NCBI RefSeq assembly: GCF_007725405.1
Contig: NZ_CP042163.1
Coordinates: 3,720,001-3,784,000 of the forward strand
DNA: 64,000 bases
Origin: Shouchella miscanthi
GTDB lineage: Bacteria; Bacillota; Bacilli; Bacillales; Bacillaceae_D
Reading direction: 5' to 3'
Shown one piece after another: positions 51,544-59,739 of the stretch. How positions within the stretch are numbered: the stretch's first letter is position 1; the number at the start of each line of letters is the position of its first letter. The position numbers and the translations under genes are program-made. Below the pieces are notes generated by a model. It saw nothing but the letters and a program-made list of their open reading frames with translations, was not told where the DNA came from and made no database searches.

Positions 51544-51905
51544 TATTCGAAGAGATCCTTGTCAGTCAGAGCATCATATTCGTTGCCTTTATTAAACTCT
51601 TCACGCTCTTTTTTGCTCATATGTGACGTAAAAGGGATTGGTTTTGTCTTACCCTCGTCTGACTTCTCCATTCGCTCAGAAATTTTATGCTCCCATAAAG
51701 CTTCACGTAAATCGTCTATCTCTCTATACATACGCTCGTATTCTTCATAGTTCAGAACGACACTTTTTATTTCATTGTGATCTGAAATAAATTGAGGCTC
51801 GTAAACAGCTTTTTTCCTAACTTCAGCAAACTTTTTACTTGCATCCGTTGCTTTTATAATTTGACTCTTCTTGATCGGTGGCTCTTTCAAGAAATCAACT
51901 CCCAT
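51543..51905 (-). CDS. Phd/YefM-type antitoxin
   Basis: A 120-residue protein. Residues 10-70 (IIKATDASKKFAEVRKKAVY, then SVVLNYEEYERMYREIDDLR) fit the Phd/YefM DNA-binding fold. The acidic, Lys-rich C-terminus would wrap the toxin. ATG at 51905 follows GAGGGAGA. Like other antitoxins it should repress its own operon; a long dyad lies just upstream. Confidence 0.8.
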   Translation of the reverse strand: MGVDFLKEPPIKKSQIIKATDASKKFAEVRKKAVYEPQFISDHNEIKSVVLNYEEYERMYREIDDLREALWEHKISERMEKSDEGKTKPIPFTSHMSKKEREEFNKGNEYDALTDKDLFE

Positions 51906-51962
51906 GACCAATCTCCCTCTCTATAAAGTATATGCTCTTAAGTAAAAATTATACACAAAATA

Positions 51963-52022
51963 CGAATAAAAAACAGTACAAAAATACGTATTATTAACTG
52001 TATTTTTATGCGAATTTATTCG
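51963..52022. repeat. Long imperfect dyad upstream of the toxin-antitoxin genes
   Basis: CGAATAAA (51963-51970) is repeated inverted as TTTATTCG (52015-52022), and inside it AAACAGT pairs with ACTGTATTT. The centre holds AATACGTATT, itself a palindrome. It lies 58 bp upstream of the antitoxin start and may be the autoregulatory operator. Confidence 0.4.
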
Positions 52023-52190
52023 CTTCTCAAAAGAAAAAGAAGTACAGCCAATCGAACAATCCCCCTCTCTACGACTTTTGTCTGAGCACTGATCAGTCAA
52101 ATCGATGAGCATGCTCTCCCTCTTATCAACGATTCCAATCGTTTCTTTCTTTCGTACACTAAAAGCAACAACACAAAGGAGTGAAGATAA

Positions 52191-52907
52191 ATGAAAGACG
52201 TTATGGTGATTACAGGAGCATCAAGAGGACTTGGAAAAGCACTAACCCTTCACTATGCGAAACTAGGGTATCGATTAGGAATCTGTGCTCGAAACGAAGA
52301 CGAACTGATGAAGGTAAAAGAAGAAGCGATTGCTTTAGGAGCGGAAGTCGTGGCGGTTCGTGCTGATGTTGCGAACCCAAAGGATGTGGATCGGTTTGTG
52401 TCTGTCGTTGAAGCCACGTTCGGAACAATTGATATTTTACTGAACAATGCGTCGATCTTTGGTCCAGGACCACAGCTACTAGCTGATTATGATGAACACA
52501 TGTTTCAAGACGTGCTCCACACGAATGTACTCAACCCGTTTCTTATGACAAAACGAACCCTTGCGACCATGTTAACAAATGACCGTGGGCTGATCGTTTC
52601 CATTACGTCTGCTGCTGGTCAGACCGGGTTTGCTGAATGGGGTGCGTACGGGGTATCCAAGTTTGCAGTGGAAGGATTGATGCAAACATGGGCAGATGAA
52701 CTATCAGAAACCAAGACAGAGGTTTGTTTAGTTGATCCTGGTGAAATGAATACTGCCATGCACGACATTGCCGTTCCCAATTGCGATTATTCTTTACTAG
52801 AACCAGAAGAGCTGTTGCCGCTATTCGATTACATCATCCAACATCGTGGCACAGTCAACGGAAAGCGGTTTGACATAGATTCGTTCCTAGAGGAGGCAGG
52901 GCAATGA
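52191..52907 (+). CDS. Short-chain dehydrogenase/reductase
   Basis: A 238-residue classical SDR with cofactor motif TGASRGLGKAL, LLNNASIFGPG, catalytic Ser in SITSAAGQTGF and the YGVSK active-site Tyr/Lys. AAAGGAGTGAAGATAA precedes the ATG. Its TGA overlaps the ATG of the QueA-like gene, so they are translated together. Substrate unknown. Confidence 0.88.
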   Translation: MKDVMVITGASRGLGKALTLHYAKLGYRLGICARNEDELMKVKEEAIALGAEVVAVRADVANPKDVDRFVSVVEATFGTIDILLNNASIFGPGPQLLADYDEHMFQDVLHTNVLNPFLMTKRTLATMLTNDRGLIVSITSAAGQTGFAEWGAYGVSKFAVEGLMQTWADELSETKTEVCLVDPGEMNTAMHDIAVPNCDYSLLEPEELLPLFDYIIQHRGTVNGKRFDIDSFLEEAGQ

Positions 52908-53920
52908 CCAATCTTGTTTCGTTCCATGAGGCATTCTCGTTGCCAGCGCATCTTCACGCCAATACGCCTGCTGAGCATCGTGGAAACGATCGTTCCGACG
53001 TGAAGCTCCTTCATACCGAGCGGAAGAGCGGACGCATTCAAGACCACACGTTAACCGATCTCACTGAGCTCTTACAGCCGAATGATTTGCTTCTCTTCAA
53101 TCGCAGCCGAACCATTCCAGCTCAGCTCGTAAGTGAAACCGACAACGTAACCGTTCGATTAGCTCGACAACTAACCGAAACCAGTTGGGAAGCACTCATT
53201 CTTGGTAAAGATAAGACTGTGGTTCAACTTCAAGACGGTGTGACGCTGCATGTACAAGGTGATGGCAGTGAAGCCCCGTTAAAGCGTGTGACCTTTCAAG
53301 GCTTGCACGAACCGGTTCTGTCTTTTCTCCATAAATATGGGGACCCGATTCGGTATGAATACATTAACGCCCCTTGGTCACTGGAGGCGTATCAAACGGT
53401 GTTTGCGTCTGTGCCTGGCTCCATTGAAATGCCTTCAGCTGGGCGAGCCTTTTCGTGGAAACTGATCCACCAATTAAAACAGAACCATATTCAAGTGGGC
53501 TTCCTTACGCTGCATGCAGGCATTAGTTACTACGAAGACAACCAATGGCCGGACCCTTTGCATCACCCTGAGACTTATATGATTCCAGCAGAAACGATTG
53601 CAGCGATTCATGAAGCCAAAGCACGCGGGGGACGAATCATCGCAGTCGGCACAACGGTGGTGCGCGCAGTCGAATCGTATGCAAAAAACAAGCATTCACA
53701 TCAAGGTGCTTGGAAGGATACCACCAATTTGTTTATTCAACGAAAAACGCCCTTACAGCTCGTAGATGGGTTGCTTTCCGGCTTACACGAACCACACTCC
53801 AGTCATCTCGAATTATTACGGGCGTTTTTACCCGATGACGCACTATTGTCAAGCTACCAGCACGCCTTACAAAACAACTACCTCTGGCATGAATTTGGCG
53901 ATGTCCACCTCATGCTGTAA
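52904..53920 (+). CDS. QueA-like SAM:tRNA ribosyltransferase-isomerase
   Basis: A 338-residue homologue of QueA, which moves the ribosyl group of SAM onto the queuosine precursor in tRNA. LLLFNRSRTIPAQL corresponds to the QueA VLNDTRVIPARL strand, and LTLHAGISYY, GTTVVRAVESYA and LVDGLLSGLHEPHSSHLEL match later motifs. It is clearly divergent: the usual PxxxRDxSRLL segment reads PAEHRGNDRSDVKLL. Housekeeping queA normally sits with tgt and ruvAB, so this may be a second copy with another substrate. ATGA overlap with the SDR gene. Confidence 0.8.
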   Translation: MTNLVSFHEAFSLPAHLHANTPAEHRGNDRSDVKLLHTERKSGRIQDHTLTDLTELLQPNDLLLFNRSRTIPAQLVSETDNVTVRLARQLTETSWEALILGKDKTVVQLQDGVTLHVQGDGSEAPLKRVTFQGLHEPVLSFLHKYGDPIRYEYINAPWSLEAYQTVFASVPGSIEMPSAGRAFSWKLIHQLKQNHIQVGFLTLHAGISYYEDNQWPDPLHHPETYMIPAETIAAIHEAKARGGRIIAVGTTVVRAVESYAKNKHSHQGAWKDTTNLFIQRKTPLQLVDGLLSGLHEPHSSHLELLRAFLPDDALLSSYQHALQNNYLWHEFGDVHLML

Positions 53921-53935
53921 AAAGGAGGCAACACC

Positions 53936-54319
53936 ATGTTCACAACACATCACATTGGCATAAACGTACACGACCTAGAAGCAACGCTTTCCTTTTACAA
54001 ACGCTTGCTTGACGCTACGCTCGTCGAACGCATGGCGTTAAACGGCGAAGAGCTTGCGTTTATCCGAATTGGCAACACCTTGATCGAACTCGTCGATTCA
54101 GGGCAAGACAAAGAGGAGGATTCATCCGCCTCCTCCATCCATCTTGCTTTTCAAACAAACAACCTCACAGACGCCATCGTTCGCTTTCAAGGGCAACAGA
54201 TAAAGCTAGAAGAAGGCCCCTATCATCTAGAAAACGGCTGGAAAGCGGTATACTTTCGGGGCATCAACAACGAATTAATTGAACTGATTGAATGCCCCTC
54301 TACAAAAGACTATGCTTAA
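53936..54319 (+). CDS. VOC-superfamily (glyoxalase-like) protein
   Basis: A 127-residue protein with two beta-alpha-beta-beta-beta units. HHIGINVHDLEATLSFYKRL gives the first metal-ligand His and LIELVDSG the first acidic one; GPYHLENGWKAVYFRGINNE and LIELIEC give the second set, as in methylglyoxal/lactoylglutathione lyase relatives. AAAGGAGGCAACACC precedes the ATG. It is 15 bp after the QueA-like gene and overlaps the convergent response-regulator gene by 20 bp. Confidence 0.85.
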   Translation: MFTTHHIGINVHDLEATLSFYKRLLDATLVERMALNGEELAFIRIGNTLIELVDSGQDKEEDSSASSIHLAFQTNNLTDAIVRFQGQQIKLEEGPYHLENGWKAVYFRGINNELIELIECPSTKDYA

Positions 54320-54932
54320 CCGCAAACAAAGCCGCCTGTGTCCGGTCGCTGACGTGCAGCTTGGAAAACACATGAGATAGATGAGTTTTCACCGTTTTTT
54401 CTGTAATCCCTAACCGATCGGCAATTTCTTTATTGCTATAGCCTGAAGCAATCTCCACAAGCACTTCCCGCTCTCGCTTTGTTAGGAGTTCGATGGCCTG
54501 CTCTTCCTCAGACATTGGCGTCGCAATCCGGTTGAGCACGAATTTCGTTACTTTATCATGCAGCTTATTTTCACCGTTTAAAACCGCACGCATCGTTTCC
54601 ACTAATTGTTCTGGATCGATGTCTTTTAACTGATAACCATCGGCACCAGCCTGTAAAGCCGGAATCACATGATCCTTATCAGAAAAGGAGCTCAACACTA
54701 AGATCTTCACATGAGGATAGAGAGCTTTTATCTGGTTCGTCGCTTCCATGCCATTTAATTTCGGCATAAACAAATCCATTAAAATCAAATCAGGCTGAAC
54801 GGTTTTCAGCTTCTGGAGTGCCTCTTCCCCATCATTTGCCTCACCGACAATCTCCATCTCTTCGATGGTATTCAAATAAAACACTAACCCTTTTCGGACA
54901 ACCGTATGATCGTCCACAATCATCACCTTCAT
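54300..54932 (-). CDS. NarL/LuxR-type response regulator
   Basis: A 210-residue regulator with receiver domain (MIVDDHTVVRKGL, phospho-acceptor in LILMDLFMPKLNG) and LuxR helix-turn-helix (LTKREREVLVEIASGYSNKE, then IADRLGITEKTVKTHLSHVF). It overlaps the kinase gene by ATGA, so the two form one system, similar in layout to B. subtilis YhcYZ. The targets are unknown. Confidence 0.9.
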   Translation of the reverse strand: MKVMIVDDHTVVRKGLVFYLNTIEEMEIVGEANDGEEALQKLKTVQPDLILMDLFMPKLNGMEATNQIKALYPHVKILVLSSFSDKDHVIPALQAGADGYQLKDIDPEQLVETMRAVLNGENKLHDKVTKFVLNRIATPMSEEEQAIELLTKREREVLVEIASGYSNKEIADRLGITEKTVKTHLSHVFSKLHVSDRTQAALFAVKHSLL

Positions 54933-56371
54933 ACGTTATCCCCTTGTACTAGCGGTATGCTTATATTCACGGTCGTGCCTTGATGCCGCGCAGACACAAT
55001 CGTTACCGTACCGCCCATTTCCTGTACTCGTTCCTTTATATTCACGAAACCCATTCCTTTTCTCACAGTGTCGGGATCAAACCCGATCCCTTGATCGACG
55101 ATCTGTACCGTTACCGCTTCACTACCAAACAACAGACGGACCGTTACATCCTTTGTCTTCGCATGCTTCTGGCAGTTGTTTAACCCCTCTTGTATCAAAC
55201 GCCACACGCACACTTCCAATGGTTCAGCGATTTTCTTTAATCCTTCTACTTCTACTACAACAGCTAAGCCAATCAAACGCGCATACGCTTCAACCTTTGC
55301 CGCAAGCCCAGACTCCAATCCTTCTGGACGAAGCTGTTTAATTAACTCTTTTAATTCCACAAGAGCTTGATTGCCGAGCTCATGAACATGGGCAACCGTC
55401 GCTTTCATGTCCCCATCCTCTAGCTGCCGCTCTAGCCCTTTCGCATGCAAGATCAAGGAAAATAACAATTGATTCACACTGTCATGCAAGTCCCGAGCAA
55501 GCCGATTCCGTTCCTCCCGCCGCCATAGCTGTTGCTGCTGCCGATTCAACTCAAACTGCTTCAACTGCAGGGAAATATGTGTTAGCACCTCATATAACAC
55601 CGACTCAACCCCAGCCGATAACCCTTCATCATACACACACAGCTCAAGCAGATGCTGGTCAAACGGCAAGCGTACCGTCTTGCTCGCGTCCCCTTCTTCC
55701 CCAGTGAACGTAGACCACTCATTGTAGAAAAACCGAACGCCCTTCCATCCAAAAAACGTCTGTAAAGTCTCCCCTACCGTTGCCAAATAGTCGTCCTCAT
55801 TCGCCACATCCCGTTGAAAGGCGAGATACTTTCCAAGCTGAGAAAGCAAAGCCGTCTGCTTCTGTTCCTCAATATACGCATTCAACCGCTTAATCGTTGC
55901 TCCAATTTGATACGCCACCGTTTCAAACAATTCCAATTCATTCCGGGAGAACGTATCAATAGACGGCGACGCAATATTGATTAACCCAAGAGACTCACTT
56001 CCGGCTTTAATCGGGATCGTCGCATGCCGAGACAGGCCCCCTGTATCGCCCCAGTCGTTCTCTACAGCAAGCTTTAATCGCTTACAATTCATAATATTAA
56101 TCGGTTCATGAAGCTCCCCGTTGTTGTATTTATTCACACAATAACAGCTACCCTCTTTAAGAGGCGCGCACGCCTGATGCATCAACCCTTGTGGCAACCC
56201 TACTTGCGCCACCAATCGCTGCTTCCCTTGCGGCGATACAAGAAAGATCCAGCCCGTTTTAAGCCCAGTCGTTTCAAGAAGAGAGACTAACACGGCCTGT
56301 AAAATGTCTTCGATTCGTTCCCCTTCATTTAACGTTTTCGCAATTTCTTTTAACGTCTCGATACTGTTCAT
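54929..56371 (-). CDS. Cytoplasmic GAF-domain sensor histidine kinase
   Basis: A 480-residue kinase without membrane helices. Residues 1-165 are a GAF domain holding CAPLKEGSCYC and NIMNCKRL, cysteines that could bind a cofactor or sense redox state. A second GAF-like part follows. Then comes HisKA_3 (RNRLARDLHDSVNQLLFSLI, His about residue 297) and an HATPase domain (QEGLNNCQKHAKT, DQGIGFDPDTVRKGMGFVNI). It resembles YhcY of B. subtilis and NreB-type oxygen sensors. Confidence 0.88.
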   Translation of the reverse strand: MNSIETLKEIAKTLNEGERIEDILQAVLVSLLETTGLKTGWIFLVSPQGKQRLVAQVGLPQGLMHQACAPLKEGSCYCVNKYNNGELHEPINIMNCKRLKLAVENDWGDTGGLSRHATIPIKAGSESLGLINIASPSIDTFSRNELELFETVAYQIGATIKRLNAYIEEQKQTALLSQLGKYLAFQRDVANEDDYLATVGETLQTFFGWKGVRFFYNEWSTFTGEEGDASKTVRLPFDQHLLELCVYDEGLSAGVESVLYEVLTHISLQLKQFELNRQQQQLWRREERNRLARDLHDSVNQLLFSLILHAKGLERQLEDGDMKATVAHVHELGNQALVELKELIKQLRPEGLESGLAAKVEAYARLIGLAVVVEVEGLKKIAEPLEVCVWRLIQEGLNNCQKHAKTKDVTVRLLFGSEAVTVQIVDQGIGFDPDTVRKGMGFVNIKERVQEMGGTVTIVSARHQGTTVNISIPLVQGDNV

Positions 56372-56657
56372 TTGTGACTCCTGTGATGGTGTGTCTTTCG
56401 TTTAGTTTAGCATGAGAGGGGTTGAGGTGGGAGGTAAAATGGTTGGGGAAAAAGCATGGTTAAATAAGCAATACACATTATACGTACTCATTGTACATAT
56501 TGCCTTAGTGAGGTGGTATACTAAAAACACTATCAATAGAACGATAGATAGGCGCTTCCTTGCATGGAGAGAACGGAACGGTGCGTCGAGTATTTTTGCA
56601 AAAAGCTTAATAGATACAAGTAGGTATCGGAGTATTTAGTACATTAGACATGAATAC

Positions 56658-56831
56658 TTACGAGGTCGTAATGTTTTGCTGAATGTCTTCATCCATAGCA
56701 TCAATCTTCTTAACAGTTGCTAACACTTGCTGAAGCAATTCGTTCATATTCTGGCTTTCAAGCACATGGGCATGATGCAACAACTCCATCTTTATTTCAG
56801 CTAAAACGAGACGAGAATAAATTGCAGACAT
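56658..56831 (-). CDS. Small helical protein (57 aa), unknown
   Basis: ATG at 56831 has GGAGG seven bases upstream. The product (MSAIYSRLVLAEIKMELLHH, then NMNELLQQVLATVKKIDAMD) is helical and soluble. It is divergent from a small XRE repressor with duplicated putative operators between them, an arrangement seen in phage-type and mobile-element control modules. The longer frame to 56918 has no ribosome binding site and would run through the operators. Confidence 0.6.
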   Translation of the reverse strand: MSAIYSRLVLAEIKMELLHHAHVLESQNMNELLQQVLATVKKIDAMDEDIQQNITTS

Positions 56832-56865
56832 AAGAAGACCTCCAACATTAAAAATAACGATAGAT

Positions 56866-56916
56866 GAACAATCTGTACGCGACTGATTAATTTCACTATA
56901 TACGAACAAACTGTAC
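56866..56916. promoter_or_regulatory. Duplicated 13-bp operator-like repeat
   Basis: GAACAATCTGTAC (56866-56878) and GAACAAACTGTAC (56904-56916) differ at one base and start 38 bp apart, in the gap between the divergent 57-aa gene and the XRE repressor gene. They are likely binding sites for the repressor. Confidence 0.6.
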
Positions 56917-56941
56917 ATGTCAATACAAAAGGAGTTTGCAA

Positions 56942-57160
56942 ATGGCTAATTTTCAAGAACGCTTAAAATCCTTAAAAAACGAATCATCAACAAGTTATCA
57001 AAAGTTAGCAGAATACCTGGGGATTAGTTTAAGAGCTGTGCAACATTACGCAAGTGGCGCACGCACTCCTGATTTAGAGGGTTTAATTAAGATTGCTGAT
57101 TTTTATGAGGTATCAATAGATTATTTAGTGGGGAGAAGTGATGAAAGGGAGAGAAGGTGA
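56942..57160 (+). CDS. XRE-family (Cro/CI-like) transcription regulator
   Basis: The 72-residue protein is a single helix-turn-helix domain: NFQERLKSLKNESSTSYQKL, then AEYLGISLRAVQHYASGART with the recognition helix, then IADFYEVSIDYLVGRSDE. It has no C-terminal oligomerisation domain. AAAGGAG precedes ATG 56942; the TTG at 56936 lies too near. It probably represses the divergent 57-aa gene and itself. Confidence 0.88.
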   Translation: MANFQERLKSLKNESSTSYQKLAEYLGISLRAVQHYASGARTPDLEGLIKIADFYEVSIDYLVGRSDERERR

Positions 57161-57237
57161 CAAACACCAAACAAGTTATACATTCTTTGCCTTTGTAGAG
57201 TGTCTTAGATTCTACATTTTAACATCTAATGACTCTA

Positions 57238-57381
57238 TTAGTTTGAATAACTCTTTAGCTTTTCAACGATTTCTTTCATTACAACCTCTAAGCTGCCCTC
57301 TTTTTCTTTTTCTATTTTCTCCGTTATTTCTACCAGTATTTTTTGTAATGTCAGTTGATCTAAGTTTGAAAGGTTGTCCAT
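57238..57381 (-). CDS. Small helical protein (47 aa), unknown
   Basis: ATG at 57381 follows GAGGTGAGGGTA, a strong ribosome binding site. The product is very charged and helical (MDNLSNLDQLTLQKILVEIT, then EKIEKEKEGSLEVVMKEIVE), as in small adaptor or anti-repressor proteins. It ends close to and convergent with the XRE gene. It could belong to the same small control module. No family was recognised. Confidence 0.6.
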   Translation of the reverse strand: MDNLSNLDQLTLQKILVEITEKIEKEKEGSLEVVMKEIVEKLKSYSN

Positions 57382-57423
57382 TACCCTCACCTCAACGGTT
57401 TCTATTATTTATTATATAAAATA

Positions 57424-57459
57424 CACCTCGTTGCCTTAAAGATTTAAGACAACGAGGTG
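57424..57459 (-). terminator. Terminator of the polysaccharide operon
   Basis: CACCTCGTTGYCTTAA and its complement form a near-perfect 16-bp stem with a 4-nt loop. On the minus strand TATTTTATATAA follows. It lies 5 bp after the UDP-glucose dehydrogenase stop. Confidence 0.8.
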
Positions 57460-57463
57460 GATA

Positions 57464-58780
57464 TTATGCATACTCTTTTTCAGTTTTCACAATTGGTCTT
57501 CCCACTGAAAAATAGTCTACTTTTGCTTTTTTCATTTCTTTAATATCAAAGCAGTTTCTACCATCAAAAATAACGGCTTCTTTTAAATTTTCTTTAAACT
57601 GCTCTGACGTAAGCGAGCAAATCTCATCCCATTCCGTTACAATAAATGCAGTGTCTGCATCTTTAATGGCTTCTAACGCACTATCTGCATAGTTGACAGC
57701 TTCAGGAAGTATCTTTTTTGCATTACCCATCGCAATAGGGTCATACCCAACAACGGTAGCCCCTGCTAGAACCAACTCGTGAGCAAGAACAATAGATGCC
57801 GCTTCTCGCATATCATCGGTATTTGGTTTAAAAGCTAGTCCAAGCATCGCAATTGTTTTACCTCTTAACGAGCCAAAGTACTCTCTAGCTTTGTCTACTA
57901 ATAACCGCTGTTGCTTATAGTTCACTTCAATAACCGCTTTTAACAGTGTGAACTCATGCTCAACATTCCCTGCAATTTGGACTAAAGCACTCGTGTCTTT
58001 AGGGAAACAGGAACCACCATAACCGATACCAGCATTCAAGAACTTGTCCCCAATCCGCTTATCTTGACCCATTCCCTTTGCCACATCATCAATATTTGCA
58101 TCTAACTTATCACAAAGATTCGCTATCTCATTCACAAAACTAATCTTTGTCGCAAGAAACGCATTAGAAGCATATTTAATCATCTCAGCACTACGAATAT
58201 CAGTACGGAAAACAGGAATACCAAAAGGCTGATTAATCTCTTCAATTAAATCACCAGCAATTGGACTATTTGCACCAATTACAATACGATCTCCATGGAA
58301 GGTATCTTGAACAGCTGAACCCTCACGAAGAAATTCAGGGTTAGAAACAACATCAAACGGAACATCTGTAAGTTGCTCTATATATCTTTTAATATAGTCA
58401 TTGGTGCCAACAGGTACGGTACTTTTTGTAACAACAACAGCATAATTATGTAGATGGTCTGCTATATTCGTTGCTACGGATTCGATAAATCTTAAATCAG
58501 CTGTACCATCTTCCTTTTGTGGGGTTCCAACAGCAATATATATAGCATCGGCACCTTCAAAAGCTTTTTGATGTTCTGTTGTAAATGAGAGGCGCTCTTC
58601 TTTAATATTTTTCACCATTAACTCGGATAAACCAGGTTCAAAAATAGGCGATACTCCATTAAGCATGCTATTAACTTTATTTTTATCAACATCTACACAA
58701 GTTACAGAATGACCAATTTCTGAAAGAGCTACACCAGTAACAAGACCGACATAGCCTGTGCCTACGACAGCAATTTTCAT
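57464..58780 (-). CDS. tuaD: UDP-glucose 6-dehydrogenase
   Basis: A 438-residue enzyme that oxidises UDP-glucose to UDP-glucuronate, a precursor for acidic polysaccharides. The N-terminus MKIAVVGTGYVGLVTGVALS binds NAD, and GIGYGGSCFPKDTSAL (about residue 256) holds the catalytic Cys. LGLAFKPNTDDMREA is the C-terminal signature. It closes the polysaccharide operon, so the product of that operon probably contains glucuronic acid. Confidence 0.92.
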   Translation of the reverse strand: MKIAVVGTGYVGLVTGVALSEIGHSVTCVDVDKNKVNSMLNGVSPIFEPGLSELMVKNIKEERLSFTTEHQKAFEGADAIYIAVGTPQKEDGTADLRFIESVATNIADHLHNYAVVVTKSTVPVGTNDYIKRYIEQLTDVPFDVVSNPEFLREGSAVQDTFHGDRIVIGANSPIAGDLIEEINQPFGIPVFRTDIRSAEMIKYASNAFLATKISFVNEIANLCDKLDANIDDVAKGMGQDKRIGDKFLNAGIGYGGSCFPKDTSALVQIAGNVEHEFTLLKAVIEVNYKQQRLLVDKAREYFGSLRGKTIAMLGLAFKPNTDDMREAASIVLAHELVLAGATVVGYDPIAMGNAKKILPEAVNYADSALEAIKDADTAFIVTEWDEICSLTSEQFKENLKEAVIFDGRNCFDIKEMKKAKVDYFSVGRPIVKTEKEYA

Positions 58781-58786
58781 TTTAGT

Positions 58787-59284
58787 TTATACCTCCGTTT
58801 TTAAAAATGAAGTTATATCAGAGATAACTGACTTTGTCAGTTTAGATTTAGTGTCTTGTTTGTATTCATCAAACTTTTTATCTTTAATATCCATTAATGC
58901 ATCACTTAATTCATTTACATCTGTTACCAATTCTACGTAATTCATATCATAAAATATTTTTGAAATCTCTAATTGATGATCATCTACATGTTCACCATAT
59001 TTAGACAAGCGGGGTACTACTATAGTTTTTTTATTGTATTTTAAGCCATCTATAATTGAACTAGTACCACCATGACAGATATAGATATTTGCCTCTTTTA
59101 AAAGCTCGTGGTGCCTTTCTTTTTTTACAAAATCAGAAAAATAAAAGTTTATTGGTTTATAATCACTTTTTCCAATTTGGCAATAGACATCCTCTTTTAT
59201 AACTCCAGTACTTTTTAGTTCATCAATCACTTTAATAAGACGGTTAAATTGAAAATGCTGTGTCCCAACTGTAACATAAATCAA
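58787..59284 (-). CDS. Alg13/PssE-like glycosyltransferase catalytic subunit
   Basis: A 165-residue C-terminal half of a split GT28-type enzyme. MIYVTVGTQHFQFNRLIKVI opens it and ANIYICHGGTSSIIDGLKYN is the sugar-nucleotide binding region. It overlaps the Alg14-like gene by ATGA, as expected for two subunits of one transferase (pairs such as Cps14F/G in pneumococcal capsule). It adds a sugar to a lipid-linked primer. Confidence 0.85.
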   Translation of the reverse strand: MIYVTVGTQHFQFNRLIKVIDELKSTGVIKEDVYCQIGKSDYKPINFYFSDFVKKERHHELLKEANIYICHGGTSSIIDGLKYNKKTIVVPRLSKYGEHVDDHQLEISKIFYDMNYVELVTDVNELSDALMDIKDKKFDEYKQDTKSKLTKSVISDITSFLKTEV

Positions 59285-59739
59285 TAAATTGCCCCCTTGT
59301 AAATAGCTTTTGGATAGTTATTTAATAACTCTTGCCACTGAACGTAATGTCTATCAGAGAATTTGTAAATTATTTTTCCAGTCAAAGTGGGCGAATGAAC
59401 CTTGGCAAAACTTTCAATAAATATAATTTTCCCACCTAATATTTTTGCCAAAAGACAAAAAGGTATAGTTACGCCAGCCCCTGTTGTAACTACAACCTTT
59501 GGTTTAATTTTAAATACATATTTTATTGAATTTACAACATTCAAAAGGAAAATAAAAGAAAAATACCATTTTTTTCTATCTTGTTGTCTTAAAAATCGTA
59601 TGTCGTTATACATATTTGAATCAAGTGTTTTATTTTTTTCAGTTATGAGTACAAAACTGCCCTTATATTCCTTAATAATTTGTAGTAGCTGAGAAAAATG
59701 TCCTCCACTTGAACTTATAAAGACTACTTGCTTCTTCAT
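59281..59739 (-). CDS. Alg14/PssD-like membrane-anchoring subunit
   Basis: A 152-residue protein starting MKKQVVFISSSGGHFSQLLQ, with SSSGGH characteristic of the Alg14/PssD family and VVVTTGAGVTIPFCLLAKIL as a membrane-associated stretch. It recruits the Alg13-like subunit to the membrane. ATGA overlaps on both sides tie it to the neighbouring glycosyltransferase genes. Confidence 0.85.
   Translation of the reverse strand: MKKQVVFISSSGGHFSQLLQIIKEYKGSFVLITEKNKTLDSNMYNDIRFLRQQDRKKWYFSFIFLLNVVNSIKYVFKIKPKVVVTTGAGVTIPFCLLAKILGGKIIFIESFAKVHSPTLTGKIIYKFSDRHYVQWQELLNNYPKAIYKGAIY

Noticed and set aside
51921-52112. 63-codon minus-strand ORF upstream of the antitoxin
   Set aside because: It runs through the dyad and promoter region, has a Tyr/Phe-rich unlikely product and no ribosome binding site.
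56412-56639. 75-codon plus-strand ORF between the GAF kinase and the XRE module
   Set aside because: It begins with ATG but lacks a spaced ribosome binding site, and its product has no protein-like pattern; the region reads as promoter DNA.
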